Source: Stenotrophomonas sp. VV52 (lineage in GTDB: Bacteria; Pseudomonadota; Gammaproteobacteria; Xanthomonadales; Xanthomonadaceae). From it: 64,000 nucleotides of DNA. Numbering within the stretch: position 1 is the first letter of the stretch; each line of letters begins with the position of its first letter. Shown here piece by piece: positions 34,401-41,859 of the stretch. Location of the stretch: the NCBI RefSeq assembly GCF_002893095.1, contig NZ_PKQQ01000001.1:310001-374000 (forward strand), read 5' to 3'. Under the pieces are notes generated by a model. That model was given only the letters and a program-made list of their open reading frames with translations. It was not told where the DNA came from and made no database searches. A program made the translations under genes and the position numbers.

Positions 34401-35573
34401 CCGGAGGGTGGCGCACGGGGCGTGGCGCTGGCGATGCTGGCCTCGCCGTATTTCCTGTACCGTTCGGAGATGGGCACCAAGGACGCGGACGATGCGCTGT
34501 TCACCCTGACCCCGTATGAGCGGGCCACGGCCTTGTCGTTCACGTTGCTGGGCACCACGCCGGATGCCGCGCTGCTGGACAAGGCGGGCAATGGCGAACT
34601 GGAGACGGAACCGCAGGTGCAGGCGGTGATCGACGGCATGCTTGCCGACCCGCGCGCGGCGCAGCAGCTGACCCGGTTCTTCTCGTTCTACGCGGGGCTG
34701 GCCCCGGGCATTCCGGTATCGCCGCGTCCCGGGCTGGACGCCTCGATGATTTCGGCGATGCGCGATGAGTTCAGGATGACCCTGGAGGACAACTTCCACG
34801 ACGGCTCCGGTACCGTCCGCGAAGCGTTCAATCCGGGCTATACCTACCTCAACGAGGCGCTGGCCAGCCATTATGAAATCGGCGGGGTCACCGACAGCGC
34901 ACTGAAGAAGATCACGCTTTCGGCCGAGCAGGCGCACTGGCGCGGTGGCGTGCTGAACGCCGGTCTGTTCCCGGTCAAGTATGCGAACAACCACTCGACC
35001 TCGCTGGTAATGCGCGGATTCGTGATCCGCAACAGCCTCTTCTGCCAGACATTCGCATCCAACGCGATCCGTCCCGACCCGGATCCGTATCCGGATCGGC
35101 CGATTGGCGAGCGCGAGAAATGGCATATCAACACCGGCCCGACCGCATCGGAAGGCACCTGCTGGACCTGCCACAAGTTCTTCAACGACACCGGCGCGTC
35201 GATGGAGCACTTCGACCAGCTCGCGAAACTGCGCGATACCGAGCTGGGCATCAACGAGGGCTACACCGACCAGGAGGTGCCCATCGATGCCTCCGGGCCG
35301 TTCATCGACACCTCCGGTGGCAACTGGGTGGACCACATTGACGATGTGCGCGGCATCGCCGAGCACGTAGCGGACAACCGTGAGGCGATGATGTGCCTGG
35401 CCAGCGGCTTCTATCGCTATGCGATGGGCGCGCGGCCGGACAAGTCCAGCCTGAAGACGGTGTCCAAGGCGCGCGACACGCTGCTGACGGATGGCGACGT
35501 GCGCAAGCTGGCGTCTACCTTGCTGACCGCTGAAACGATGAACCGCCGCCTGGACGAGGAGCCCGCCAAATGA
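31434..35573 (+). CDS. Giant fusion lipoprotein: chitin-binding-like module, sugar-dehydrogenase propeller, c-type haem motifs, DUF1592/1588/1585
   Basis: 1379 residues from ATG 31434; a longer frame would translate the palindrome and lose the signal. Lipobox LGGC puts the lipidated Cys at 19. Residues about 32-93 are Trp/Cys-rich (WAPDSGYVVGDTV, HWKETWTHLG), like a family 5/12 chitin-binding module. About 199-608 resemble PQQ-type glucose/sorbosone dehydrogenase propellers (EPHGVAYRNG, RNAVGMDWQPATG, GDNNRDGFDNPDE). About 613-793 are Ig/carbohydrate-binding-like. C806VGCH is a haem c site. About 876-1375 carry DUF1587/1592/1588/1585-like blocks (RMLARTEYANAVHDVLG, LFRRPLSATEKTRY, GVLNAGLFPVKYANN), with a second haem motif C1243WTCH. 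Pairs with the DUF1552 gene. Suggests a surface or periplasmic redox enzyme on polymeric sugar; substrate unknown. Confidence 0.8.
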   Translation: MKAGIAVVALMMALALGGCRREEGGSGSVRMACDDPQWAPDSGYVVGDTVQNLGQRYQCTIAAGWCNQEAYEPDGSSDGHWKETWTHLGACMAPDPDPDPQGNRITLELPAGIEYGTGGATGEITGKLQCGEDVHPIQGSWGQTVVIDDLKQCNYVLILDSNGVGAPMDTGRILRITEPSGQNVIFKPRFRRLPDVARLKGLPGIKVELFASGLDQPRQMALNDAGTVLYVGSSAIPHWADVPVGEGSTANRRAQVLYALELNAQKTGTAATYVIGTGLEEPHGVAYRNGTLYFATSGSLRRIDDIDSKYRTGALIGTEVWKFPADDTAFPMPDVPPWRWYHQKHSLHFNTFDPTDEWIYTDVGIPCNVCITTKDTRYGTILRVNPATGASEVLARGIRNAVGMDWQPATGTVWSGDNNRDGFDNPDELNVFNMMRAPRHYGAPYVFGRDTVGITDSEWERREELDALRIPQGAILSDKAPSDINTLHFSPPAFDFGSNFAPLGIRFWKTYAPQRGRQYLLAAVHSKGSDERPGMNITVFTLEGDTVEASIPLVQGWRGTGPTTPSGCMQENGCIGSPVEFLPMPDGSLLVSDDISGNIYRLTYVTDGLPATTLTLRAPAAPSADVAGQQVVGFLTGPDGDRRDFGLAWGKRLVLNGLPHGDYKVEWKPFDEWVPEQREMQATLGAGAPDAEVAAAYIERPEVNVELTLQAPAKPAGALAETWQVQLRKGNQGWVPVDVAWGGEAKVALEYGDYVVHYPYTETAYPEPMRERIQVDYDTAPMTRTTAYTVVEDLGKQVLLDDPNGCVGCHSATSWNDPVKAMRWVENVDALKEKIIGMTTNMTANGTHCDGVCASEISDYLVNTVWREYSNPGPQAGPRQLRMLARTEYANAVHDVLGVTVDPEDLPDNKADGPDFIYPVEAIASTFTAEDVRKYYDTSLKVGGAIDEAALATRFGSTAADFVANLGRELFRRPLSATEKTRYETVYGEPEGGARGVALAMLASPYFLYRSEMGTKDADDALFTLTPYERATALSFTLLGTTPDAALLDKAGNGELETEPQVQAVIDGMLADPRAAQQLTRFFSFYAGLAPGIPVSPRPGLDASMISAMRDEFRMTLEDNFHDGSGTVREAFNPGYTYLNEALASHYEIGGVTDSALKKITLSAEQAHWRGGVLNAGLFPVKYANNHSTSLVMRGFVIRNSLFCQTFASNAIRPDPDPYPDRPIGEREKWHINTGPTASEGTCWTCHKFFNDTGASMEHFDQLAKLRDTELGINEGYTDQEVPIDASGPFIDTSGGNWVDHIDDVRGIAEHVADNREAMMCLASGFYRYAMGARPDKSSLKTVSKARDTLLTDGDVRKLASTLLTAETMNRRLDEEPAK

Positions 35574-35615
35574 GCTAGATTCGGCCTCATCATCCACCGG
35601 CATGGGGTCACCGCA

Positions 35616-36050
35616 ATGAAGAAGCGTTTCCTGGTTCTGATCGGGCTGGCCAGCCTGGGCGCGGTTCCGGCCGCCCAGGCGGCCGGCAACATCGACTGCG
35701 AACTGCAGTACAACCTGGCTGGGTGGTCGGTGTTCTACAAGACCGCCTCCGGTACCGGCACCATCACCTGCGACAACGGCGCGCGTATTCCGGTCAAGAT
35801 CACCGTCAAGGGCGGCGGCCTCACCGTGGGCAAGTCGAAGATCACCGACGGCAAGGGCAGATTCAGTGGTGCCTATTCGCTCAACGACCTGATCGGCTCG
35901 TACGCGTCGGTGGAGGCGCACGCCGGCGCCGACAAATCCAGCAGCGCGCAGGTGGTCACCAAGGGCGACGTCTCACTGGCCCTGGCCGGCACCGGCAAGG
36001 GGTGGGACCTGGGCGTGGCAGGCAGCCGATTCACCATCGAACGCCGCTGA
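35616..36050 (+). CDS. Small secreted protein of unknown function
   Basis: 144 residues with a clear Sec signal (cleavage near AQAA|GN). The mature part of about 120 residues is Gly/Ser/Ala-rich with alternating beta-strand character (ITVKGGGLTVGKSKI, GKGWDLGVAGSRFTIERR) and two cysteines (CELQ, TCDNG) that could form a disulfide. I do not recognise the family. It follows the fusion lipoprotein by 42 nt, so it might belong to the same transcript, though a TAGATT hexamer at about 35577 could be its own -10. Confidence 0.75.
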   Translation: MKKRFLVLIGLASLGAVPAAQAAGNIDCELQYNLAGWSVFYKTASGTGTITCDNGARIPVKITVKGGGLTVGKSKITDGKGRFSGAYSLNDLIGSYASVEAHAGADKSSSAQVVTKGDVSLALAGTGKGWDLGVAGSRFTIERR

Positions 36051-36072
36051 CCGAAACCGCAGGCTCCAAACG

Positions 36073-36101
36073 AAAAAACCCGGTCAATGACCGGGTTTTT
36101 T
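36073..36101. terminator. Bidirectional rho-independent terminator
   Basis: A6-CCCGGTCA-T-GACCGGG-T6 pattern: a GC stem flanked by A and T tracts, between convergent genes. Works for both the secreted protein and rluB. Confidence 0.9.
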
Positions 36102-36109
36102 CACTTCAC

Positions 36110-37846
36110 TCAGCCGCCACGCGGGCCGCCGCCACGGTGACCACCGCCGCCGGGGCCGCGGTTGCCGCCCGGACGGGCGCCGCCGGGACGACCGCCCGGA
36201 CCACGCCCACCCGGACCACCGGGGCCGCGATTGCCGCCGGGGCCACCCGGGCCACGGTTGCCACCCGGGCCGCCCGGACCGCGGTTGCCCGCAGGACGGC
36301 CGCTCGGGCGCGCATTGCCGTACGGGCTGGCGCCCGGGTTGGCATGGTCGGACGGGAAGCTCGGGGCATTGCCCGGGTGACCGTAGGGATGGCGCTGTGC
36401 GCCCTGGCCACCGCGGTTGCCCGCGCCAGCACCGGCCGGACGACCCTGGCCGCCGAAGCCGCCACGACCTTCACCGCCACGGCCTTCGCCACCGAAACCG
36501 CCGCCGCTGCGCTCACCGTACGCACCACGGCCCTGGCCGCCTGCGCCGCCCGGACCCTTCGGCTTGCCGTACGGACGACCCTGGCCGCCGGCGCCGGCGC
36601 CGGCACCCGGACCGCGCGCGCCCGGGCCACGGGCAGCGCCCGGACCCGCATTGCGGTGGTTGCTCGGGCCGGTGCTCACGCCATCGGGCACGTACCAGCT
36701 GCGGAACGCGGCCGGGTTGCCTTCGGGAAGCGCACGGTTGCCCTTGTCGGGACGCTGCTTGAACGGGCGCTGCGACTGCTTGGCCGCCGCTTCGCCGGTG
36801 ACCGTCAGGCCACCCTTGAAACCGCCGCCCTTGCCGCCGCGACCACGGCCGCGCTCTTCGCGCACGTTGTCGAAACGACGCAGCTCGCGGCCTTCATCGG
36901 CCTGGTTGTGGCCGTTGACGTAGGCATTGCCACGGCCACCTTCGCGCGAAACGCGCACGGTGGTCTTGGCGGCGCGGCGCTGGCCGATCACCGGCTGCAG
37001 GGTCAGCGCCGACGGCGCGCCTTCTTCCAGCTTGAGTTCGGCGCGCAGCTGCTCGACCTGCTTGGCGGTGAGTTCCTGCGACTGGCCACGCAGCAGTTCG
37101 CGCGGCAGGGTGATCTTGCCGTAGCGGGTACGCTTCAGGCGGCTGACCTGGCAGCCCTGCGATTCCCACAGGCGGCGCACTTCGCGGTTGCGGCCTTCCT
37201 TGACCACCACGCGGAACCAGTCGTGCGAATCGGTGCCGCCGATGCGTTCGATCTCGTCGAACTTGGCCGGACCGTCTTCCAGCGCCACGCCACGGGCGAG
37301 GCGGTCGACGATGTTGTCGGGCACCTTCTCTTCGCCTTCCGGGGCGCGCACGCGCACCACGTATTCGCGTTCGACCTCGTAGGAGGGGTGCATCATCGCG
37401 TTGGCCAGCTCACCGTCGGTGGTCGCCAGCAGCAGGCCGGTGGTGTTGATGTCCAGGCGGCCGATCGCGATCCAGCGTGCGCCCTTCAGGGCCGGCAGCG
37501 CTTCGAACACGGTCGGGCGACCTTCGGGATCTTCGCGCGTGGTCACTTCGCCTTCGGGCTTGTTGTAGGCCAGCACGCGCGAGGTCTCGGTCAGCGCGGT
37601 GGCAACGAAGCCACGGCCGTCCAGGTCGACCTTGTCGCCGCTCTTGATCGACTGGCCGGTCTTGGCCACTTCGCCATTGACCTTGACCAGGCCGTCGGCG
37701 ATGCGCTGTTCCAGCGCGCGGCGCGAACCGAGGCCGGCCTGGGCCAGCACCTTGTGCAGGCGCTCTTCGAGCTTGGGCTGTTCGGTGGCGGTTTCGCGCT
37801 TGAGCGAAAGCTTGTTCAACGACAGCTTGCGGGGGGTGTCACTCAT
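36110..37846 (-). CDS. rluB: 23S rRNA pseudouridine synthase, RluB-like, with long Gly-rich tail
   Basis: 578 residues; E. coli RluB is about 290. Residues 28-75 are an S4 RNA-binding domain (RLHKVLAQAGLGSRRALEQRI). The catalytic domain contains AIGRLDINTTGLLL with the nucleophile Asp at about 132, and REYVVRV and GRNREVRRL. It modifies U2605 of 23S rRNA in the family. From about residue 320 the protein is low-complexity, rich in Gly, Arg and Pro, and ends in collagen-like GPGGPGGNR repeats and RGG-type motifs. Start directly after the scpB stop (TAAATG). Confidence 0.92.
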   Translation of the reverse strand: MSDTPRKLSLNKLSLKRETATEQPKLEERLHKVLAQAGLGSRRALEQRIADGLVKVNGEVAKTGQSIKSGDKVDLDGRGFVATALTETSRVLAYNKPEGEVTTREDPEGRPTVFEALPALKGARWIAIGRLDINTTGLLLATTDGELANAMMHPSYEVEREYVVRVRAPEGEEKVPDNIVDRLARGVALEDGPAKFDEIERIGGTDSHDWFRVVVKEGRNREVRRLWESQGCQVSRLKRTRYGKITLPRELLRGQSQELTAKQVEQLRAELKLEEGAPSALTLQPVIGQRRAAKTTVRVSREGGRGNAYVNGHNQADEGRELRRFDNVREERGRGRGGKGGGFKGGLTVTGEAAAKQSQRPFKQRPDKGNRALPEGNPAAFRSWYVPDGVSTGPSNHRNAGPGAARGPGARGPGAGAGAGGQGRPYGKPKGPGGAGGQGRGAYGERSGGGFGGEGRGGEGRGGFGGQGRPAGAGAGNRGGQGAQRHPYGHPGNAPSFPSDHANPGASPYGNARPSGRPAGNRGPGGPGGNRGPGGPGGNRGPGGPGGRGPGGRPGGARPGGNRGPGGGGHRGGGPRGG

Positions 37847-38830
37847 TTACTTGGCTCCGGCCGGCGACGTTTCGTCGGCCTCTGGTTCGGGATCGGCTTC
37901 GTCAACAGCCACGGTCGTCGTCGCGACGGCGTTGTCTTCGGTTTCTGGATGGTGCGCCGTGCGGTCTACCGGCACGGAATCGGGCTCGCCATCGCTGGCG
38001 GGTGAAGCATGGTCGGCGACTTCCGCAGGTGCGGGCGCGTCGCTATTGTCCTGCGTGTCGTCCTGTTCCGCCAGTCGGGCCGACATCAGCGCGGCACGGG
38101 CGGCGGCACGGGCCGCGTTGGGGTCCAGTGGCGGTTCCGGTTCGGAATCGGAATCGGCGTCGGAAGGTTGGTCGGCGTCCGGCAGCCGGGCAGAGCCCGG
38201 CTCTACGTCGGTGTCACCTTCGGCGTCTGGAGTCGCTGCACCTGCAGCGATCCGGCCGGCCGGCTGGCCGTCGGTGTCCAGCGGCAGCTGCGGTTCCAGT
38301 TCGCCCAGGTCGCGCAGTTCCGACAACGGCGGCAGTTCGTCCAGGCGCTTGAGCCCGAAGTAATCCAGGAAGCCCTTGGTGGTGCCGAACAGGGCCGGCT
38401 TGCCGGGCACGTCGCGGTGGCCGATCACGCGGATCCATTCGCGTTCTTCCAGCGCCTGGATGATGTTGCTGCTGACCGCCACGCCACGGACCTGTTCGAT
38501 CTCGCCGCGGGTGATCGGCTGGCGGTAGGCGATCAGCGCCAGGGTTTCCAGGGTGGCGCGGGTGTAACGGGTCTTGCGCTCGGTCCACAGCCGGGTGATG
38601 AAGCCGTGGACCTCGTTGGTGACCTGGAAGCGGAAGCCGGAGGCGACCTCGACCAGCTCCACGCCACGGTCGGCGCAGCCTTCGCGCAGCAGTTCCAGTG
38701 CGCGTTCGATGCTGCCCGGCGGCGCCGGTTCCTCTTCCGGGAACAGGCCCTGCAGCTGGGCCAGGGTCAGCGGCTGGCTCGAGGCCAGCAGCGCCCCTTC
38801 GACAATACGGTTGATCAGCGGTTGATCCAT
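37847..38830 (-). CDS. scpB: Segregation and condensation protein B
   Basis: 327 residues. The N-terminal 180 are the conserved tandem winged-helix ScpB core (ALLASSQPLTLAQLQ, TLALIAYRQPITRGEIE, LFGTTKGFLDYFGL), part of the SMC-ScpAB condensin. The remaining 145 residues are an acidic, Ala/Pro/Asp-rich tail, unusually long. Inside it, DVEPGSARLPDA is translated from a SMAG repeat (38184-38206). Downstream of scpA with 15 nt between. Confidence 0.95.
   Translation of the reverse strand: MDQPLINRIVEGALLASSQPLTLAQLQGLFPEEEPAPPGSIERALELLREGCADRGVELVEVASGFRFQVTNEVHGFITRLWTERKTRYTRATLETLALIAYRQPITRGEIEQVRGVAVSSNIIQALEEREWIRVIGHRDVPGKPALFGTTKGFLDYFGLKRLDELPPLSELRDLGELEPQLPLDTDGQPAGRIAAGAATPDAEGDTDVEPGSARLPDADQPSDADSDSEPEPPLDPNAARAAARAALMSARLAEQDDTQDNSDAPAPAEVADHASPASDGEPDSVPVDRTAHHPETEDNAVATTTVAVDEADPEPEADETSPAGAK
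38184..38206 (-). repeat. SMAG element translated within scpB
   Basis: AGCCGGGC-AGA-GCCCGGCT plus CTAC: an intact GTAG-headed stem-loop on the coding strand of scpB, in frame and without disrupting the ORF. Confidence 0.85.
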
Positions 38831-38845
38831 GCGTGGGTCGGGTGC

Positions 38846-39751
38846 TCAGTCGGATTCGTTGGCGGCGTCGGCATCGTCGAATTCGCTGTTGAACTGCAGC
38901 GGTTCGTTGGTGTTGCCGGCGGCCAGGGATTTGACGTAGATCGGCGCCAGCGGCGCTTCCTGCACGATGTCCAGCAGCTGTTCCTTGGCCAGTTCGAGCA
39001 GGGCCAGGAAGGTGACCAGCACCCCCAGCTTGCCTTCTTCGGCGGTGAACAGCGTTTCAAAACGGTAGAACTTGCCGTCTTCCAGACGGCCCAGCACGTC
39101 GCCCATGCGCTGGCGCACGCTCAGGGCCTCGCGCTTGATCGCGTGGCCGGTGAACAGCTCGGCGCGCTTGAGCACGTCGTGCAGTGCCAGCAGCATTTCC
39201 TTCAGGTCCACCGGCGGCGGCAGCTTGATCGCCGCGCGGTCGGGCACGAAGGCATGCGCCAGGCTGGTGTCGCGGTCCTGCCGGGGCAGGGCGTCGATGT
39301 CTTCGGCAGCCTGCTTGAAACGTTCGTACTCCTGCAGCCGGCGCACCAGTTCCGCACGCGGGTCGCCTTCCTCGCCCTCGATGCTCGGCGGGCGCGGCAG
39401 CAGCATCCGCGACTTCACCTCGGCCAGGATCGCGGCCATCACCAGGTATTCGGCGGCCAGTTCGAAGCGCAGCTCCTGCATGACATTGATGTAGTCCACG
39501 TACTGCCGGGTGATTTCGGCAACGGGGATGTCCAGGATGTCCAGGTTCTGCCGGCGGATCAGGTACAGCAGCAGGTCCAGCGGACCTTCAAACGCGTCCA
39601 GGATGACTTCCAGCGCATCCGGCGGGATGTACAGGTCCTGCGGGATCTGCAGGACCGGTTGACCATGCACCACGGCCAGCGGCATTTCCTGCTGCTGCGG
39701 GGCGGTCGGCCGGGTTTGCGGGTTCGCGTCGAGCGCGAGTTCGGAAGTCAT
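38846..39751 (-). CDS. scpA: Segregation and condensation protein A
   Basis: 301 residues from ATG 39751 (the frame is open upstream without support). Kleisin of the SMC complex: VILDAFEGPLDLLLYLIRRQNLDILDIPVAEIT is the conserved N-terminal SMC-binding helix, followed by AAEYLVMAAILAEVKSRMLLP. The C-terminal winged helix (VLVTFLALLELAKEQLL) binds the second SMC head. An acidic tail ends the protein. Operon scpA-scpB-rluB. Confidence 0.95.
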   Translation of the reverse strand: MTSELALDANPQTRPTAPQQQEMPLAVVHGQPVLQIPQDLYIPPDALEVILDAFEGPLDLLLYLIRRQNLDILDIPVAEITRQYVDYINVMQELRFELAAEYLVMAAILAEVKSRMLLPRPPSIEGEEGDPRAELVRRLQEYERFKQAAEDIDALPRQDRDTSLAHAFVPDRAAIKLPPPVDLKEMLLALHDVLKRAELFTGHAIKREALSVRQRMGDVLGRLEDGKFYRFETLFTAEEGKLGVLVTFLALLELAKEQLLDIVQEAPLAPIYVKSLAAGNTNEPLQFNSEFDDADAANESD

Positions 39752-40053
39752 CAAGATTGACGTCGGTATTGCAACGGACCAGTTTGCTGCGCCGGACCCG
39801 GCCGCAAGCCATGACACGCCTGTGCCGGCGTGGTTCCACATTTCAAACAGCAGCAGGACGCGCTGCGAACGTGCAGCGGCAGAACTACAGGAGGTCGTCT
39901 ACGTGTGCTGGTGTGGGGCAGGGGGCCCGGTACCGACCGGGTTGCTGCGTCCAGCCACGTGCAATGTGGACAAGAGTACGGCTTCACAACGGCAGTGTCC
40001 AGCGAGGCGGGCTAGAATCGCGGGGTTTGTTTAGCTGAACCCTGGAGTTGCCC
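39752..40053. other. 302-bp spacer between scpA and yciI
   Basis: Divergent promoter region for scpA and yciI-bolA. A TAGAAT hexamer at 40013-40018, 36 nt before yciI, is the only recognisable promoter element. No gene or repeat is evident in the rest. Confidence 0.55.
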
Positions 40054-40353
40054 GTGTGGTATGTGATTGAAGGCTATGACGGCACCGATGTGCTGCCCGC
40101 CCGGCTGGCGGCCCGCCCGGCCCACCTGGCCCGCCTGGAAGCCCTGCGCGACGAGGGCCGGCTGCTGCTGGCCGGCCCGTGCCCGGCCATCGACAGCGAA
40201 GACCCGGGTCCGGCCGGCTTCAGCGGCAGCGTGGTGATTGCCGCGTTCGATTCGCTGGAACAGGCACAGGCCTGGGGCGCCGAAGACCCCTACGTGGAGG
40301 CCGGCGTGTACACCCGGGTGCAGGTGCGCCCGTTCCGCAAGGTGCTGCCGTGA
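40054..40353 (+). CDS. yciI: YciI family protein
   Basis: 99 residues from GTG 40054, which gives the family start (M)WYVIEGYDG and has TGGAG 8-12 nt upstream; a TTG two codons earlier is less likely. Ferredoxin-like YCII fold with the conserved His/Asp region ([23 protein letters not shown]) and [11 protein letters not shown]. Function not firmly known. Overlaps bolA by 4 nt; a yciI-bolA pair is common next to septation genes in proteobacteria. Confidence 0.92.
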   Translation: MWYVIEGYDGTDVLPARLAARPAHLARLEALRDEGRLLLAGPCPAIDSEDPGPAGFSGSVVIAAFDSLEQAQAWGAEDPYVEAGVYTRVQVRPFRKVLP

Positions 40354-40619
40354 ACCGGGTCGAGCGTATCCGCGCGGCCCTGCAGGCCGCGCTGGACCCG
40401 GTGCTGCTGGAGGTGGAAGACGACAGCCACCGCCATGCCGGCCATGAAGGCGCGCGCGACGGGCGCGGGCACTTCAACGTGCGCGTGGTCAGCGCCGCGT
40501 TCGAGGGCAAGCTGCCGCTTGCGCGCCACCGCATGGTCTATGCGGCCGTGGGCACGATGATGGAGACCGATATCCACGCGCTGTCCATCGACGCCCAGAC
40601 CCCGCCAGAACAGGGCTGA
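40350..40619 (+). CDS. bolA: BolA family protein
   Basis: 89 residues from GTG 40350 (GTGA overlap with yciI). The class II KH-like fold motif is visible in [37 protein letters not shown] and [10 protein letters not shown]. BolA proteins bind monothiol glutaredoxins and act in iron-sulfur handling and morphology control; the conserved His residues for cluster binding are present. Confidence 0.93.
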   Translation: MNRVERIRAALQAALDPVLLEVEDDSHRHAGHEGARDGRGHFNVRVVSAAFEGKLPLARHRMVYAAVGTMMETDIHALSIDAQTPPEQG

Positions 40620-40711
40620 AACCCTTGTCCTGCCTTGTCCCGGCAAGTCCCGGGGCGACCTCTCCAAGACATCTCGAGGTTACCGCCGTGAGACATTCGC
40701 CTAACGGACTG

Positions 40712-40741
40712 TTTACATCCGGGAATGAAAACGCTTACATT
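40712..40741 (+). promoter_or_regulatory. Promoter with LacI-type operator before the glucan-locus regulator
   Basis: Operator-like near-palindrome TGAAAACGCTTACA at 40726-40739, centred on CG as for LacI/GalR proteins. A possible -35 TTTACA (40712) and -10 TACATT (40736) would make the operator overlap the -10. Reverse-complemented it matches the second site at 44973 at 12 of 14 bases. Confidence 0.6.
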
Positions 40742-40782
40742 CCGCGCCAAGCCCAGATCTCTAAGCCGTGGAGGGCGGCGAA

Positions 40783-41805
40783 GTGAACAAGGCAGCCATC
40801 ACCATCAAAGATGTAGCCCGCGAAGCCCGCGTCAGCGTGGCAACGGTCTCGCGTGCGCTCAACGGCCATGAAAACGTCGCCGAGCCCGTGCGCAAGCTGG
40901 TGCTCGAGGTGGCAGCGCGCCTGCGCTACACCCCGCACGCGGCCGCCCGCAGCCTGAGCAGCCGGCGCACCAACACCATCGGTGTGGTGCTGCCCGACCT
41001 GTATGGCGAATTCTTCTCCGAACTGATGCGCGGCATCGACGGGGTGGCACGCGCGCGCCGCCAGCACCTGCTGGTGTCCAGCTACCACGGCGACCAGGAG
41101 CAGCAGGGCGCGGCCCTGCGCGCCATGCGCGGCCGGGTCGACGGGCTGCTGGTGCTCTCGCCGTATGCGGAAAGCCCGGGTTTCCTGACCGACAACCTGC
41201 CGCAGTCCTTGCCCACGGTACTCATCAACACGTACCTGCCCGAGCAGGACCACCCGGTCCTGAGCATCGACGACCATGCCGGCGCCATGGCGATGACCCG
41301 CCACCTGCTCGATGCCGGGCATCGCCGCATTGCCTTCATCGCCGGCCCCGATCTGAACTTCGATGCGCGCGAACGCCTGCGCGGATTCCGCGACGCGCTG
41401 GCCGCGTTCGGTGGCGAAGCGCACGGTATCGAGCTGCCCGGCGACTTCGACGAAGCCTCCGGCCACCGTGCCGGGCAGGAGCTGCTGGCCGCCGGCGCAT
41501 TGCCCGATGCGGTGTTCGCCGCCAACGACATGATGGCGCTCGGCTGCCTGTATGCATTCGCGCAGGCCGGCGTGCGCGTGCCCGCCGATGTGGCCCTGGC
41601 CGGCTTCGATGACATTCCGCTGGCGCGTTTCGTTCACCCCTCGTTGACGACGATGCAGGTGAGTATCGCCGAGTTGGGCGACAAGGCGGCGACGCGCCTG
41701 CTGCAGTTGATGGATGGCAACAACACGGAAACGGAAGGCGACAAGCAGACGCTTGTACCCACCCTGATCGTGCGTGATTCAAGCAAGAAAAGCGTAACGC
41801 CGTAA
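40783..41805 (+). CDS. LacI-family transcriptional regulator of the glucan locus
   Basis: 340 residues from GTG 40783, chosen for the GGAGG about 9 nt before it. LacI helix-turn-helix ITIKDVAREARVSVATVSRALNG and hinge AARSLSSRRTNTIGVV, then a periplasmic-binding-type effector domain (DGLLVLSPY, ATRLLQLM). It probably represses itself plus the following TonB receptor and glycosidase/ABC genes through the two operators. The effector is likely a glucan-derived oligosaccharide, by context. Confidence 0.92.
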   Translation: MNKAAITIKDVAREARVSVATVSRALNGHENVAEPVRKLVLEVAARLRYTPHAAARSLSSRRTNTIGVVLPDLYGEFFSELMRGIDGVARARRQHLLVSSYHGDQEQQGAALRAMRGRVDGLLVLSPYAESPGFLTDNLPQSLPTVLINTYLPEQDHPVLSIDDHAGAMAMTRHLLDAGHRRIAFIAGPDLNFDARERLRGFRDALAAFGGEAHGIELPGDFDEASGHRAGQELLAAGALPDAVFAANDMMALGCLYAFAQAGVRVPADVALAGFDDIPLARFVHPSLTTMQVSIAELGDKAATRLLQLMDGNNTETEGDKQTLVPTLIVRDSSKKSVTP

Positions 41806-41859
41806 CTTCAAAAAAAGACAGGCAGCCGCAATGACGGCTTCCACCACCCGGAGATTTAC

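Noticed and set aside
31398..35921. A 1507-codon minus-strand frame opposite the fusion lipoprotein
   Set aside because: Composition (VDA, RRG, HRR runs) is typical of reverse-frame translation, and the plus strand has a signal peptide, haem motifs and known domain blocks.
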